NCBI GenBank assembly: GCA_018700535.1
Contig: JABITQ010000079.1
Location: 1-23,726 of the forward strand
Source of the DNA: Candidatus Uhrbacteria bacterium
Lineage (GTDB): Bacteria; Patescibacteriota; Patescibacteriia; UBA9934; GWF2-40-263
DNA: 23,726 nt
Reading direction: 5' to 3'
In this document: positions 1 through 5,964 of the stretch, in pieces
How the letters are laid out: every line of letters begins with the position of its first letter
Numbering within the stretch: the stretch's first letter is position 1
Made by a program: the position numbers and the translations under genes
Notes under the pieces: model-generated
What the model was told of the DNA's origin: nothing
What the model saw: only the letters and a program-made list of their open reading frames with translations
Database searches by the model: none

Positions 1-10
1 ACAAAAAACG

Positions 11-45
11 GAGCCCCTGGTCGTACGGACCCGGGGCTCTTCTTT
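11..45. terminator. Bidirectional rho-independent terminator
   Basis: A 12-bp stem with one mismatch (GAGCCCC at 11-17 with GGGGCTC at 33-39, inner GGTC/GGAC) is flanked by an A-run on the left and a T-rich run on the right, so it can stop transcription on either strand. It lies beyond the rplS terminator on the minus strand and may also end a plus-strand gene outside the window. Confidence 0.75.
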
Positions 46-54
46 TTGCCTAAA

Positions 55-83
55 CAAAAAACGACCCTCGCATGGAGGGTCGT
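55..83 (-). terminator. rplS rho-independent terminator
   Basis: A perfect 9-bp stem (ACGACCCTC at 61-69 with GAGGGTCGT at 75-83, five-base loop) is followed on the minus strand by a T-run at 60-55. It starts six bases after the rplS stop codon. Confidence 0.85.
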
Positions 84-88
84 CATTT

Positions 89-700
89 TTATTTCTTTTT
101 CTTCTTTGCTGTTCCAAGGTCAGTGTAAGTCTCTTTGAGCTTGCGCTTGAAGCGACGTTTTACGTTCTTGAGGTAGCCAAGCTTTGCGCGACGGACCTTT
201 GCTGTTTTTAGGAGCTCGATCTTTGCGACAAGAGGGGAGTTGATCGGGTAGATCTTCTCTACACCGAATCCCTTGCTTACCTTTCGGATAGTGAGTGTGC
301 GAGAGAGGCCTGCCCCTTTGAGTCCGAGGATGATTCCCTCAAACACCTGGATGCGCTCACGCTCTTCGCCCTTGGGTGAGATGTCCTTGATGCGCTCGTG
401 CAATCGGACAGTCATTCCAGCTTTGAGCTCGTCAAAGTTTTCTAGTTTAGATTTGTATGCTAGCTCAGTTGAAGTTGCTTCAGCAGGAGCTTCAGCTTCT
501 TCAGTTGCAGCAGTCTCTTCTGCAACAGCTTCTGTCTCAACAGAAGCTTCGGTAGCAGGAGCTTCCTCAGGAGCAGCTTCAGTCTTCTCTTCAGCAGGTG
601 CTTCAGGAGTAGTTTCTTCAGCAGCAGGAGTTTCTGTTGTTGCTTCAGATACGGTCTCTTCAACCTTCTCTTCTTCAACCTTAGTTTCTTCGTCTGACAT
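89..700 (-). CDS. rplS: 50S ribosomal protein L19 with acidic N-terminal extension
   Basis: Residues 85-203 are a recognisable L19: VFEGIILGLKG at 119-129, the basic motif KVRRAKLGYL at 168-177, and a Lys-rich end. L19 sits at the 30S-50S interface of the ribosome. The family is usually about 115 aa; here roughly 80 extra residues, almost only Glu, Ala, Thr, Pro and Val, precede the core. There is no Met between this extension and the start of the L19 fold (the first is inside the fold at residue 96), so the extension appears to be translated. No good Shine-Dalgarno site precedes the ATG. The gene has its own promoter at the end of gmk and a terminator directly after it. Identity is sure; the role of the acidic arm is unknown. 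Confidence 0.95.
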   Translation of the reverse strand: MSDEETKVEEEKVEETVSEATTETPAAEETTPEAPAEEKTEAAPEEAPATEASVETEAVAEETAATEEAEAPAEATSTELAYKSKLENFDELKAGMTVRLHERIKDISPKGEERERIQVFEGIILGLKGAGLSRTLTIRKVSKGFGVEKIYPINSPLVAKIELLKTAKVRRAKLGYLKNVKRRFKRKLKETYTDLGTAKKKKK

Positions 701-733
701 AGGGTTTTCTTATGTCACTTCCCAGCGGATCGC

Positions 734-750
734 ATCCACCAGGGGTGGAT
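734..750 (-). promoter_or_regulatory. Hairpin in the rplS 5' leader
   Basis: The ~78-nt leader between the predicted rplS transcription start and its ATG holds a 7-bp perfect stem (ATCCACC at 734-740, GGTGGAT at 744-750, three-base loop), and nearby the palindromic core AAGCGCTT. L19 leaders act as autoregulatory elements in some bacteria, so this could be one. It matches no known class by eye. Confidence 0.35.
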
Positions 751-784
751 CAGCGTTCTTAAGTAAGCGCTTAAATACGGCGAG

Positions 785-813
785 ACTATAGCTGAACTAG
801 GCTTTTGAGTCAA
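785..813 (-). promoter_or_regulatory. rplS promoter
   Basis: On the minus strand TTGACT (808-813) and TATAGT (785-790) are separated by exactly 17 bases, close to the sigma-70 consensus. The -35 box lies inside the last codons of gmk, so rplS can be expressed apart from the gmk operon. Confidence 0.75.
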
Positions 814-1366
814 GATCATCAATGATCTTAAGTGTATCTGCGATAGCCTGGTCTAACTGCCCGTCTTTGTTGGTAATAAGGTGATCTGCCTGGTTTGCAA
901 AAGCGAGCTCGTCGGCCACTGCGGCCCGACGCTCGTCTAGATTTGTTGTCTCACCACCGTCTCGTTTTTGTAGTCGCTCAATTAGCTCATCTTCAGACCC
1001 TGGGGTCAAAAAGAGCACAATCGCTTCGGGTCGCTCTTTCTTGATTGTTCTTGCGCCTTGCACGTCGATTACAAACAAGACATCGTTTCCTGTTGTTAAT
1101 AGATCTTCAACGTCTTTTGTGCGGCTTCCATAGTAAGTGTCATACACACGCGCCCATTCAAACATATCTCCCTGATCAATATGCTGCTTGAATGTTACTT
1201 CGTCTAAAAAGTGATACGACTCGCCATCAACTTCACCATCGCGAACAGGTCGTGAGGTGCAAGTGATGACTTTTTTAAGTGTCTCACGTCGTTCCAAAAG
1301 CCGCTTGGCAACCGTTGTTTTTCCAACGCCGCTTGGGCCGGTCAGGATAAAAAGATGTGCAGACAT
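797..1366 (-). CDS. gmk: Guanylate kinase
   Basis: Converts GMP and ATP to GDP and ADP in the cytoplasm. The 189-aa protein has the family length, the P-loop GPSGVGKT at residues 10-17, and the GMP-binding motif TSRPVRDGEVDG at 37-48 followed by the YHF typical of guanylate kinases. The ATG at 1366 is preferred over one 69 bases upstream, because it puts the P-loop at its usual distance from the N-terminus and leaves only one base after the stop of the upstream pseudouridine synthase gene. Translation is probably coupled to that gene, since no Shine-Dalgarno site is visible. It is the last gene of the unit that begins at tRNA-Ile. Confidence 0.95.
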   Translation of the reverse strand: MSAHLFILTGPSGVGKTTVAKRLLERRETLKKVITCTSRPVRDGEVDGESYHFLDEVTFKQHIDQGDMFEWARVYDTYYGSRTKDVEDLLTTGNDVLFVIDVQGARTIKKERPEAIVLFLTPGSEDELIERLQKRDGGETTNLDERRAAVADELAFANQADHLITNKDGQLDQAIADTLKIIDDLDSKA

Positions 1367-1367
1367 A

Positions 1368-2285
1368 TTAACGGATAGTTGTAAGGATAGCCTCGAGCTC
1401 TGGTGGGACTGGAAGTTCAAACGTTTTGCGCTCACCGTTCAACAAGTCGAATGAAAGCTTGCTTGCATGCAAGAAGATTCGGTCGAGGACGATTGGTTTT
1501 ACGCGCATCTTTTTGATCTTGTACAACTTGTCACCCACGATTGAATGCCCAAGTGCAAACATGTGTACGCGGATCTGGTGTGTGCGTCCTGTATGGATTT
1601 GTACACGGACGTATGTGGTGTCTTTAAGACGTTCGAGTACGTGGTAGTCGGTACGTGCTTCTTTTCCTTCTTGGTCGCCTGTGCGTGCAACCATGCGGCC
1701 ACGCGCGCGAGAGCGAGCAATTTGGTGTGTTACGGTATCTGCGTCTTTTGGTAGGTCGCCGTACACAAGTGCGAGGTAGAACTTTTCGATTGTTCGCTCC
1801 TTAAATTGTTCTTTTAAAAATTCAAATGCCTCCTGAGTTTTTGCGATCACCATTAAGCCTGAAACATCCTTGTCGAGACGGTGGACGATTCCTGGGCGTG
1901 ATGGGTCGTCACCAACTTCAATGATTGATGGGTAGAGTTTGAGGATGCCATCAACAACGTTTGGGTTTACGTCTCGTTCGTTTGCTCGGTGAACGATAAG
2001 GCCTGCAGGTTTGTTGATCACCATGAGGTCATCATCCTCAAAGACGATGTTTAAGATCGGTGCTGGTTCTGTTTTTACGGGGAGTGCAAAAGCTTCAGCT
2101 CCTGGATAAAAAATAACTGCTCCTGGTTCAAGGAGAGTGTTGGTGCGGACGGTTTCACCATTAAGGGTGATGGCTCCGGCCTTAATCATTTTTTGAATCT
2201 GCGCTCGAGAGGTGTCGATGATGCTTGGTAAGAAAGCATCTAAACGTCCGCCAGCGTCTTCTTCTTTGATAATGTGTTCAGGCAT
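1368..2285 (-). CDS. rluD: RluA-family 23S rRNA pseudouridine synthase (RluD-like)
   Basis: Isomerises specific uridines in RNA, probably 23S rRNA, to pseudouridine. An N-terminal S4 RNA-binding domain (residues about 12-60) precedes the catalytic domain. The catalytic motif HRLDKDVSG is at 135-143, with the active Asp at 138, and the second signature RTHQIRVH is at 234-241. The length of 305 aa fits RluA/RluD. Family assignment is firm. Which member (RluA, RluC or RluD type) and which uridine it modifies cannot be settled by eye; the S4 domain favours RluC/RluD. It lies three bases downstream of a small membrane-protein gene and one base upstream of gmk, so the three are probably co-transcribed. 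Confidence 0.9.
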   Translation of the reverse strand: MPEHIIKEEDAGGRLDAFLPSIIDTSRAQIQKMIKAGAITLNGETVRTNTLLEPGAVIFYPGAEAFALPVKTEPAPILNIVFEDDDLMVINKPAGLIVHRANERDVNPNVVDGILKLYPSIIEVGDDPSRPGIVHRLDKDVSGLMVIAKTQEAFEFLKEQFKERTIEKFYLALVYGDLPKDADTVTHQIARSRARGRMVARTGDQEGKEARTDYHVLERLKDTTYVRVQIHTGRTHQIRVHMFALGHSIVGDKLYKIKKMRVKPIVLDRIFLHASKLSFDLLNGERKTFELPVPPELEAILTTIR

Positions 2286-2288
2286 AGG

Positions 2289-2459
2289 TTAGGTGACTAG
2301 GGACGAATAAAAAATTCCAAAAAAGATAATAAGGATAATGGATCCGATCAATAGTCCTGTGCCTCCAATGATTCCTTCCTTGTCGTTACCTTTTATAGCC
2401 TTGCGAAGAAACATTACACTGACGATTAGCATAACGATTCCGATAAAAATAAATGGCAT
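2289..2459 (-). CDS. Small two-helix membrane protein, unknown
   Basis: A 56-aa reading frame with two hydrophobic segments (about residues 2-18 and 30-50) joined by a short charged loop containing KGNDKEG. The start at 2459 is chosen because the longer frame would begin inside the tRNA. It sits 8 bases after the 3' end of tRNA-Ile and 3 bases before the pseudouridine synthase gene, a tight fit that supports it being a real gene. I recognise no family. A membrane-anchoring or stress-type small protein is possible, but nothing in the sequence shows it. Confidence 0.6.
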   Translation of the reverse strand: MPFIFIGIVMLIVSVMFLRKAIKGNDKEGIIGGTGLLIGSIILIIFFGIFYSSLVT

Positions 2460-2467
2460 AGTGTTTT

Positions 2468-2543
2468 TGGTAGGCGCGCCTGGAATCGAACCAGGAACCA
2501 CCAAGGTATAAGCTTGGCGCTCTAACCGTTGAGCTACGCGCCC
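2468..2543 (-). tRNA. tRNA-Ile, anticodon UAU
   Basis: A full cloverleaf can be folded: acceptor GGGCGCG with CGCGCCT, D-stem GCTC/GAGC, anticodon stem CCAAG/CTTGG around the loop CTTATAC, T-stem CCTGG/CCAGG around TTCGATT, and an encoded 3' ACCA. The anticodon is UAU, reading AUA isoleucine codons. Most bacteria decode AUA with a CAU tRNA modified by TilS to lysidine, so a genomic UAU isoleucine tRNA is unusual. It is the first gene of the unit that continues into the small membrane protein, pseudouridine synthase and gmk genes. Confidence 0.92.
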
Positions 2544-2591
2544 GTTTTTTACTCTTTAATGCTGTCGAGCTCAGCTCGCGAGTGCCACCTT

Positions 2592-2600
2592 ATTATATCA
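2592..2600 (-). promoter_or_regulatory. Extended -10 promoter of tRNA-Ile operon
   Basis: The minus strand reads TGATATAAT, a perfect -10 box with the TGn extension, 49 bases before the tRNA. A TTGACA hexamer lies only 11 bases upstream, too close to serve as the -35 for this box. The promoter is back to back with the plus-strand promoter at 2617-2644. Confidence 0.6.
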
Positions 2601-2616
2601 TTCATTGCTGTCAATG

Positions 2617-2644
2617 TTGGCATAGCTCTATTTGGTGCTATAAT
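2617..2644 (+). promoter_or_regulatory. Promoter of the three-helix membrane protein
   Basis: TTGGCA (2617-2622) and TATAAT (2639-2644) are 16 bases apart and the -10 box carries the TGn extension. Only nine bases separate the -10 box from the ATG at 2654, so the mRNA would start at or within a few bases of the start codon (leaderless). Confidence 0.7.
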
Positions 2645-2653
2645 TCAACGACT

Positions 2654-3106
2654 ATGATTGAAGGACTCACTCCACTTGCTGTTTTCCTAAGCATTCTTTG
2701 GTTTTTTGTCTATTGGGTCCTTGGGGGCGTCTTTTTTGCAGCAATCACTATTCTTCGCTTAGGAAGAGTTCACAAAGTTAGATTTAGCTGTCTTTTTACG
2801 ATTGTGGCTCTTTTGTGTGGAATCGGCGCATCTGTCATTGGCTTGAGTTATTCTCAAGAATCAGTTGCAAAATGCTTGGCTGAATCCACAAACAGAGCCG
2901 AGGCCATTACTGCGATTTTTGGATGTGGTTTTGTGGGGGTATTTGGAATGTTCTTGCTTGGCGCCGCAGTTCTTACGCTTGCAGGGTTTGTCATCATGAC
3001 AATCTCAAAAGCGCAGACAAAGCCATGGTTGGTTATTAATCACAACGAGGAAGACGAGGAGAGCGAGGTGGAGGGGGAGGAGAAAGGAACGAGTAAGTTT
3101 TTTTAA
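2654..3106 (+). CDS. Three-helix membrane protein with acidic tail, unknown
   Basis: A 150-aa protein with hydrophobic segments at about residues 8-35, 45-66 and 88-117, then a soluble C-terminus rich in Glu (EEDEESEVEGEEK at 132-144). The start at 2654 is chosen because a strong promoter ends nine bases before it; a longer frame from 2582 would run through that promoter. I recognise no family. It is a single-gene unit facing away from the tRNA-Ile operon and is followed by the tRNA-Val promoter four bases after its stop. Confidence 0.75.
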   Translation: MIEGLTPLAVFLSILWFFVYWVLGGVFFAAITILRLGRVHKVRFSCLFTIVALLCGIGASVIGLSYSQESVAKCLAESTNRAEAITAIFGCGFVGVFGMFLLGAAVLTLAGFVIMTISKAQTKPWLVINHNEEDEESEVEGEEKGTSKFF

Positions 3107-3109
3107 CAG

Positions 3110-3138
3110 TTGACTCGTCGGTATTGTTTTCATACAAT
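3110..3138 (+). promoter_or_regulatory. tRNA-Val promoter
   Basis: TTGACT (3110-3115), a 17-base spacer and TACAAT (3133-3138) form a near-consensus sigma-70 promoter ending 30 bases before the tRNA gene. Confidence 0.8.
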
Positions 3139-3168
3139 GCCGCCGGATTTATTTCTGCTTTCTTTGAT

Positions 3169-3245
3169 GGGCGTATAGCTCAGTTGGTTAGAGCGCCACA
3201 TTGACATTGTGGAGGTCTGAGGTTCGAATCCCCATACGCCCACCA
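3169..3245 (+). tRNA. tRNA-Val, anticodon GAC
   Basis: Acceptor GGGCGTA pairs with TACGCCC, D-stem GCTC/GAGC, anticodon stem CCACA/TGTGG around TTGACAT (anticodon GAC, valine), T-loop TTCGAAT, and encoded ACCA. One T-stem pair is an A-C mismatch (TGAGG against CCCCA); the rest is canonical. Confidence 0.93.
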
Positions 3246-3286
3246 TAGAAAACAGAAATAACTCAGCCCCGACTCTATATATCTAA

Positions 3287-3358
3287 GGCGTCGGGATTGG
3301 TTAGAGCGCCACATTGACATTGTGGAGGTCTCCGGACCGAATCCCCATACGCCCACCA
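3287..3358 (+). pseudogene. Decayed tandem copy of tRNA-Val
   Basis: About 40 bases after tRNA-Val a second copy begins. It repeats the stretch from TTGGTTAGAGCGCC through the anticodon arm to GGAGGTCT without a change, and again from CGAATCCCC to the encoded ACCA. The 5' acceptor strand and D-stem are shortened and rearranged, and the T-arm is altered (GGTTCGAA becomes GGACCGAA, removing the TT that becomes T54 and pseudouridine 55). A normal cloverleaf cannot form. It is still co-transcribed with tRNA-Val before the terminator. Confidence 0.8.
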
Positions 3359-3360
3359 TA

Positions 3361-3395
3361 AAAAACATCTGTCGAAAGACGGGTGTTTTTGTTTT
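3361..3395 (+). terminator. tRNA-Val terminator
   Basis: A 9-bp stem with two G-T pairs (ACATCTGTC at 3365-3373 and GACGGGTGT at 3378-3386) closed by a GAAA tetraloop. An A-run precedes it and TTTTTGTTTT follows. It lies seven bases after the decayed tRNA copy. Confidence 0.85.
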
Positions 3396-3452
3396 AAAAA
3401 TAGCTTGCGCAATGCGAGAGTCTTTGTTAAAAACTATTTGTCATCTTCAAAG

Positions 3453-3486
3453 GCTCGACCAAATGTCGAGCGCTTGCTAAGGCAAG
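3453..3486 (+). promoter_or_regulatory. Two tandem hairpins upstream of the orphan gene
   Basis: GCTCGAC (3453-3459)/GTCGAGC (3465-3471) and CTTGC (3473-3477)/GCAAG (3482-3486) are adjacent stem-loops ending 15 bases before the Shine-Dalgarno site at 3501. Neither is followed by a T-run, so they are probably leader structures or an operator rather than terminators. No convincing promoter was found between the tRNA terminator and this gene; the best candidate is TTGCGC (3405-3410) with TAAAAA (3428-3433), 17 bases apart. Confidence 0.4.
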
Positions 3487-3510
3487 TTCAATAGGGTGGC
3501 AGGAGTGAGA

Positions 3511-4065
3511 ATGAAACGCTGGAACAGAACGACGTTGACCTGGGACATGATGTTGGGTCTCGATACCAACATCCCCGTCACCGATTGGCTAAAGCACAAT
3601 GAACATCATGTTCATAAGCTTCACGGAATTACGGCTGTTTCAATGCCGGATCGAGAAGTGCTTGTAGAGGTGTTTGTCCAACGAGTGTCGGTCGGCCCGA
3701 CGACTGAACGACCTGAGATCCTGAATCGGCTTCAATCTGGACTTGAAGGCAAGATCAAATCACTTTCCTCTCATCACTCATGTAGGGGGGTTCGTGTCAC
3801 GAGTGGAGACTACGGTGCAAAGTTCGAGATCAGGTTCGAGCTGAATAACGGTGCGCAGTTTTGCGACACGGCGATAGCGATAACGAAAAAGATTCTTCAG
3901 ATTCTTGGAGTAGAGGACGAAAGAGGATCTCGCATGGCCAACTTCACAGTCAGTCAGGAAACGTTCATTCGATTGGATGAAGCCTGGATTCCGTTTGTGC
4001 GTTGGTTGCGCATGAGCCATCAACTGCCTGTGTTTGCGAGTGTTGACGCAGACATGAGTAGATAA
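3511..4065 (+). CDS. Orphan 184-aa cytoplasmic protein, unknown
   Basis: A soluble protein with no signal peptide or membrane helix and a basic, Trp-containing N-terminus (MKRWNRTTLTWDMM). The ATG at 3511 is chosen over the GTG at 3496 because AGGAG at 3501-3505 lies five bases before it, one of the few clear Shine-Dalgarno sites in this window. Alternating hydrophobic stretches such as EVLVEVFVQRVSVG and AKFEIRFELNNG suggest beta-strands. I recognise no family or catalytic motif. It stands alone between the tRNA-Val pair and cca, with hairpins before it and its own strong terminator. The position next to a duplicated tRNA end makes acquisition by transfer possible, but no integrase or boundary repeat supports that. 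Confidence 0.7.
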   Translation: MKRWNRTTLTWDMMLGLDTNIPVTDWLKHNEHHVHKLHGITAVSMPDREVLVEVFVQRVSVGPTTERPEILNRLQSGLEGKIKSLSSHHSCRGVRVTSGDYGAKFEIRFELNNGAQFCDTAIAITKKILQILGVEDERGSRMANFTVSQETFIRLDEAWIPFVRWLRMSHQLPVFASVDADMSR

Positions 4066-4084
4066 GCGGTAGACGCTACGCAAA

Positions 4085-4123
4085 GCTCGCAAGACACCTA
4101 CTGTCTTGCGAGCGTTTTTGTTT
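4085..4123 (+). terminator. Terminator of the orphan gene
   Basis: A perfect 12-bp stem (GCTCGCAAGACA at 4085-4096, TGTCTTGCGAGC at 4102-4113), five-base loop, followed by GTTTTTGTTT. It begins 20 bases after the stop codon at 4065. Confidence 0.92.
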
Positions 4124-4153
4124 GCGCACCTAGTTTATGGTCAACGATCAATT

Positions 4154-4184
4154 AAAAAACCCCGATTTAACATCGGAGTTTTTT
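4154..4184. terminator. Bidirectional terminator, mainly of cca
   Basis: A-run, CCCCGAT/ATCGGAG stem with one mismatch, T-run. On the minus strand it begins two bases after the cca stop and ends in six T. Confidence 0.8.
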
Positions 4185-4186
4185 GT

Positions 4187-5539
4187 TCACACTCTTGCCT
4201 TCATCCATTTAAGTGCAGTCTCACGTGTCATGATTTCGCCAGCGAGCTGTGCGCTCCTGCAATCATCTAGAAGTTGGCGTACTTTTGGCCCCTGCTCGAC
4301 TCCTGCATGCAAGATGTCATCTCCTGAGAGGAGAGGTGGAATTTTTTCTCCTGACTCTACAAGCCAGCGTGACTCGATGGTTGATCGTCGCATACGCACC
4401 GCGGCTGTCTCTGATCCTTGCCCGATGTATTCCATGATGGTTAGCAAGTGACTGCTGTGACCATTCATAAACCATTTTTCAAATTGGGCGCCTGGCATGT
4501 GTTGAATGTCTTCTATAGACAGTGGTGGGTGCAGGCGAGAGATAAGCCATTTGATTTCAGGGGAGACGATGCGGCGTGAGGATTCGCGGGGGAGGGTGGT
4601 GAGGCCTGTGTGTGTGAGGATGTCGTCGATGGTGTCTGGATCGATTGCACGTAGCAATAGAGAGGTTGTGACGGTGAGAGGTTCTTGTTTGAGTTGTGTA
4701 AGAGGGAGAGTGTAAGTCTGGTCTACGTCGATGATGCGTTGTACTTCTGGAAAGAGTACCTCCATGAGCTCGCTCTTTTGAAGCCAATGAATAGCACTAG
4801 GTGGATTGCGTTCGAGTGCCTTGGCAAGCTCTAGTCCGATGATTTCGCGGGGGACGACGTATTCAAGCTTAGACTCTACTTTACGCTCAAGATTAAGCTT
4901 TACCCCCCTATTACGTATTGTTTTTAAGGTTTCTTCTTCAATATCAAAGCTGAGCTCACTTGCAAAACGCACGGCGCGGAGCATGCGTGAGAGGTCTTCG
5001 CTGAATCGTTCTTCTGGGTTCCCGACCGTTTTAATGACACGTCGTTCTAAATCGAGCTGTCCGTTGAATGGATCAATAAGTACGTGCTCGCGTAGATCAA
5101 AAGCGATTGCATTGATAGTGAAGTCTCTGCGGGCTAGATCGTCTTCAATTGAAATTGATGGATCTGATTGGATTTCAAAATCTTTGTAGCCACCTGCACT
5201 ATTGGGTAGTGATGACTCTGTGCGGGGGAGGGCGATGTCGATGTATTCGATTTGGTCGTGAGTAAAGCCGTGGGGCATAAACTTAAACACGCCAAAAGTT
5301 TTTCCAAACAACCCAACTTCACCTTGGCTCGCAAACCACTTTTCAACTTGTGTTGCGTCTAGTCCACCGATCACAAAATCGTAATCAAGTTCGCGCATGC
5401 TGCGTCCTAAAATTGTGTCGCGGACAGCACCACCAACAAGATAAAGTTTTGCGTTTTGAAAATTTTCGAGAAATTTCGAAATAAAACCGAGTGCCGGTTC
5501 ATCCGAAATTCGTCTTTGTAATAGTTCCTCCTTCGTCAT
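4187..5539 (-). CDS. cca: CCA-adding tRNA nucleotidyltransferase
   Basis: Adds or repairs the 3' CCA end of tRNAs. The 450-aa protein carries the class II signature LVGGAVRD at residues 34-41, the metal-binding LDYDF at 51-55 (Asp52 and Asp54), RRDFTINAIA at 137-146, DPFNG at 156-160, and RMLRAVRFA at 185-193. The C-terminal half is a less conserved helical region. The ATG at 5539 is used rather than a TTG two codons earlier, since the -10 box lies nine bases before the ATG. Both tRNA genes in this window already encode CCA, so here the enzyme may mainly repair ends. A poly(A) polymerase of the same superfamily cannot be excluded by eye, though the motifs suit a CCA enzyme. Single-gene unit. 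Confidence 0.92.
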   Translation of the reverse strand: MTKEELLQRRISDEPALGFISKFLENFQNAKLYLVGGAVRDTILGRSMRELDYDFVIGGLDATQVEKWFASQGEVGLFGKTFGVFKFMPHGFTHDQIEYIDIALPRTESSLPNSAGGYKDFEIQSDPSISIEDDLARRDFTINAIAFDLREHVLIDPFNGQLDLERRVIKTVGNPEERFSEDLSRMLRAVRFASELSFDIEEETLKTIRNRGVKLNLERKVESKLEYVVPREIIGLELAKALERNPPSAIHWLQKSELMEVLFPEVQRIIDVDQTYTLPLTQLKQEPLTVTTSLLLRAIDPDTIDDILTHTGLTTLPRESSRRIVSPEIKWLISRLHPPLSIEDIQHMPGAQFEKWFMNGHSSHLLTIMEYIGQGSETAAVRMRRSTIESRWLVESGEKIPPLLSGDDILHAGVEQGPKVRQLLDDCRSAQLAGEIMTRETALKWMKARV

Positions 5540-5548
5540 ACGCAAACT

Positions 5549-5557
5549 ATTATATCA
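5549..5557 (-). promoter_or_regulatory. Extended -10 promoter of cca
   Basis: The minus strand reads TGATATAAT with the box at 5549-5554, nine bases before the ATG of cca, the same spacing as at 2639-2654. This predicts a leaderless or nearly leaderless mRNA. No good -35 is visible. Confidence 0.65.
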
Positions 5558-5860
5558 AAGTATTTTGAAGTGCGTTGTAAGAGGAGTGGGTAATTAATTT
5601 CGCTCGCAGAAGAATATTGCTTCTATTGGAAGCAAAGAGGTGGATAACTATTTTTGTCCACGCAGACATGGACATAAAATGTGAATAACTTGTTGGTGAT
5701 ATAAAACCGGGTTTTATATACATAGCGCGATATTGTTTTTGTAGTTTTTTCAAATTTAGTTTTATGTTTTGCGCTGATCGTTTTTACTGATCGCTTAGCA
5801 AAGTTTTGAAACAATCATCTGAATAGTTGTACACACCTGCACCATTCGGTTCGAATAAAA
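5558..5860. other. AT-rich divergent intergenic region with inverted repeats
   Basis: No convincing gene is seen between cca and the surface locus. The stretch holds an inverted repeat TGTCCA(8)TGGACA at 5655-5674, a palindrome ATATAAAAC/GTTTTATAT at 5699-5719, a direct repeat CTGATCG at 5774-5780 and 5787-5793, and three 9-mers resembling DnaA boxes (5639-5647, 5680-5688, 5827-5835; the second fits TTWTNCACA). These may be operators for the divergent genes. A minus-strand frame of 67 codons (5550-5753) overlaps these repeats and looks non-coding. Confidence 0.4.
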
Positions 5861-5864
5861 ACGA

Positions 5865-5873
5865 TGTTATAAT
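5865..5873 (+). promoter_or_regulatory. Extended -10 promoter of the surface locus
   Basis: TGTTATAAT is a perfect -10 box with TGn extension; the best -35 at 17 bases is the poor TTCGGT (5845-5850). Transcription would start near 5880 and leave an ~85-nt leader. Confidence 0.6.
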
Positions 5874-5886
5874 TTTCACGAACTTT

Positions 5887-5943
5887 TGACGCGCATCCAC
5901 ATTCATTTCACCTATGAGTGGCGTCATGCAATTTTACATTTAA
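5887..5943 (+). promoter_or_regulatory. Leader hairpin and 9-codon upstream frame
   Basis: In the leader of the first cohesin gene TGACG (5887-5891) and CCAC (5897-5900) pair with GTGG (5918-5921) and CGTCA (5922-5926), leaving a five-base bulge. Inside the 3' arm begins a tiny frame, MSGVMQFYI, from ATG 5914 to TAA 5943, ending 21 bases before the real start. It could be a leader peptide or chance. No Shine-Dalgarno site precedes the cohesin gene. Confidence 0.35.
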
Positions 5944-5964
5944 CCGCCCTAACATTTTTTCATT

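Noticed and set aside
273..791. 172-codon plus-strand frame over rplS
   Set aside because: It is the complement of the low-complexity acidic arm of L19 and is Ser/Val/Ala-rich for that reason.
2460..2504. Longer N-terminus of the 56-aa membrane protein
   Set aside because: It would start inside the tRNA-Ile gene; the Met at 2459 starts right at the first membrane helix.
5550..5753. Minus-strand frame of 67 codons upstream of cca
   Set aside because: It spans inverted repeats and DnaA-box-like sites, covers the cca promoter, has no ribosome site and no protein-like pattern.
5546..5964. Chromosomal replication origin
   Set aside because: DnaA-like boxes are few and imperfect, no dnaA or dnaN is nearby, and hand counts show no G/C skew reversal across the region.
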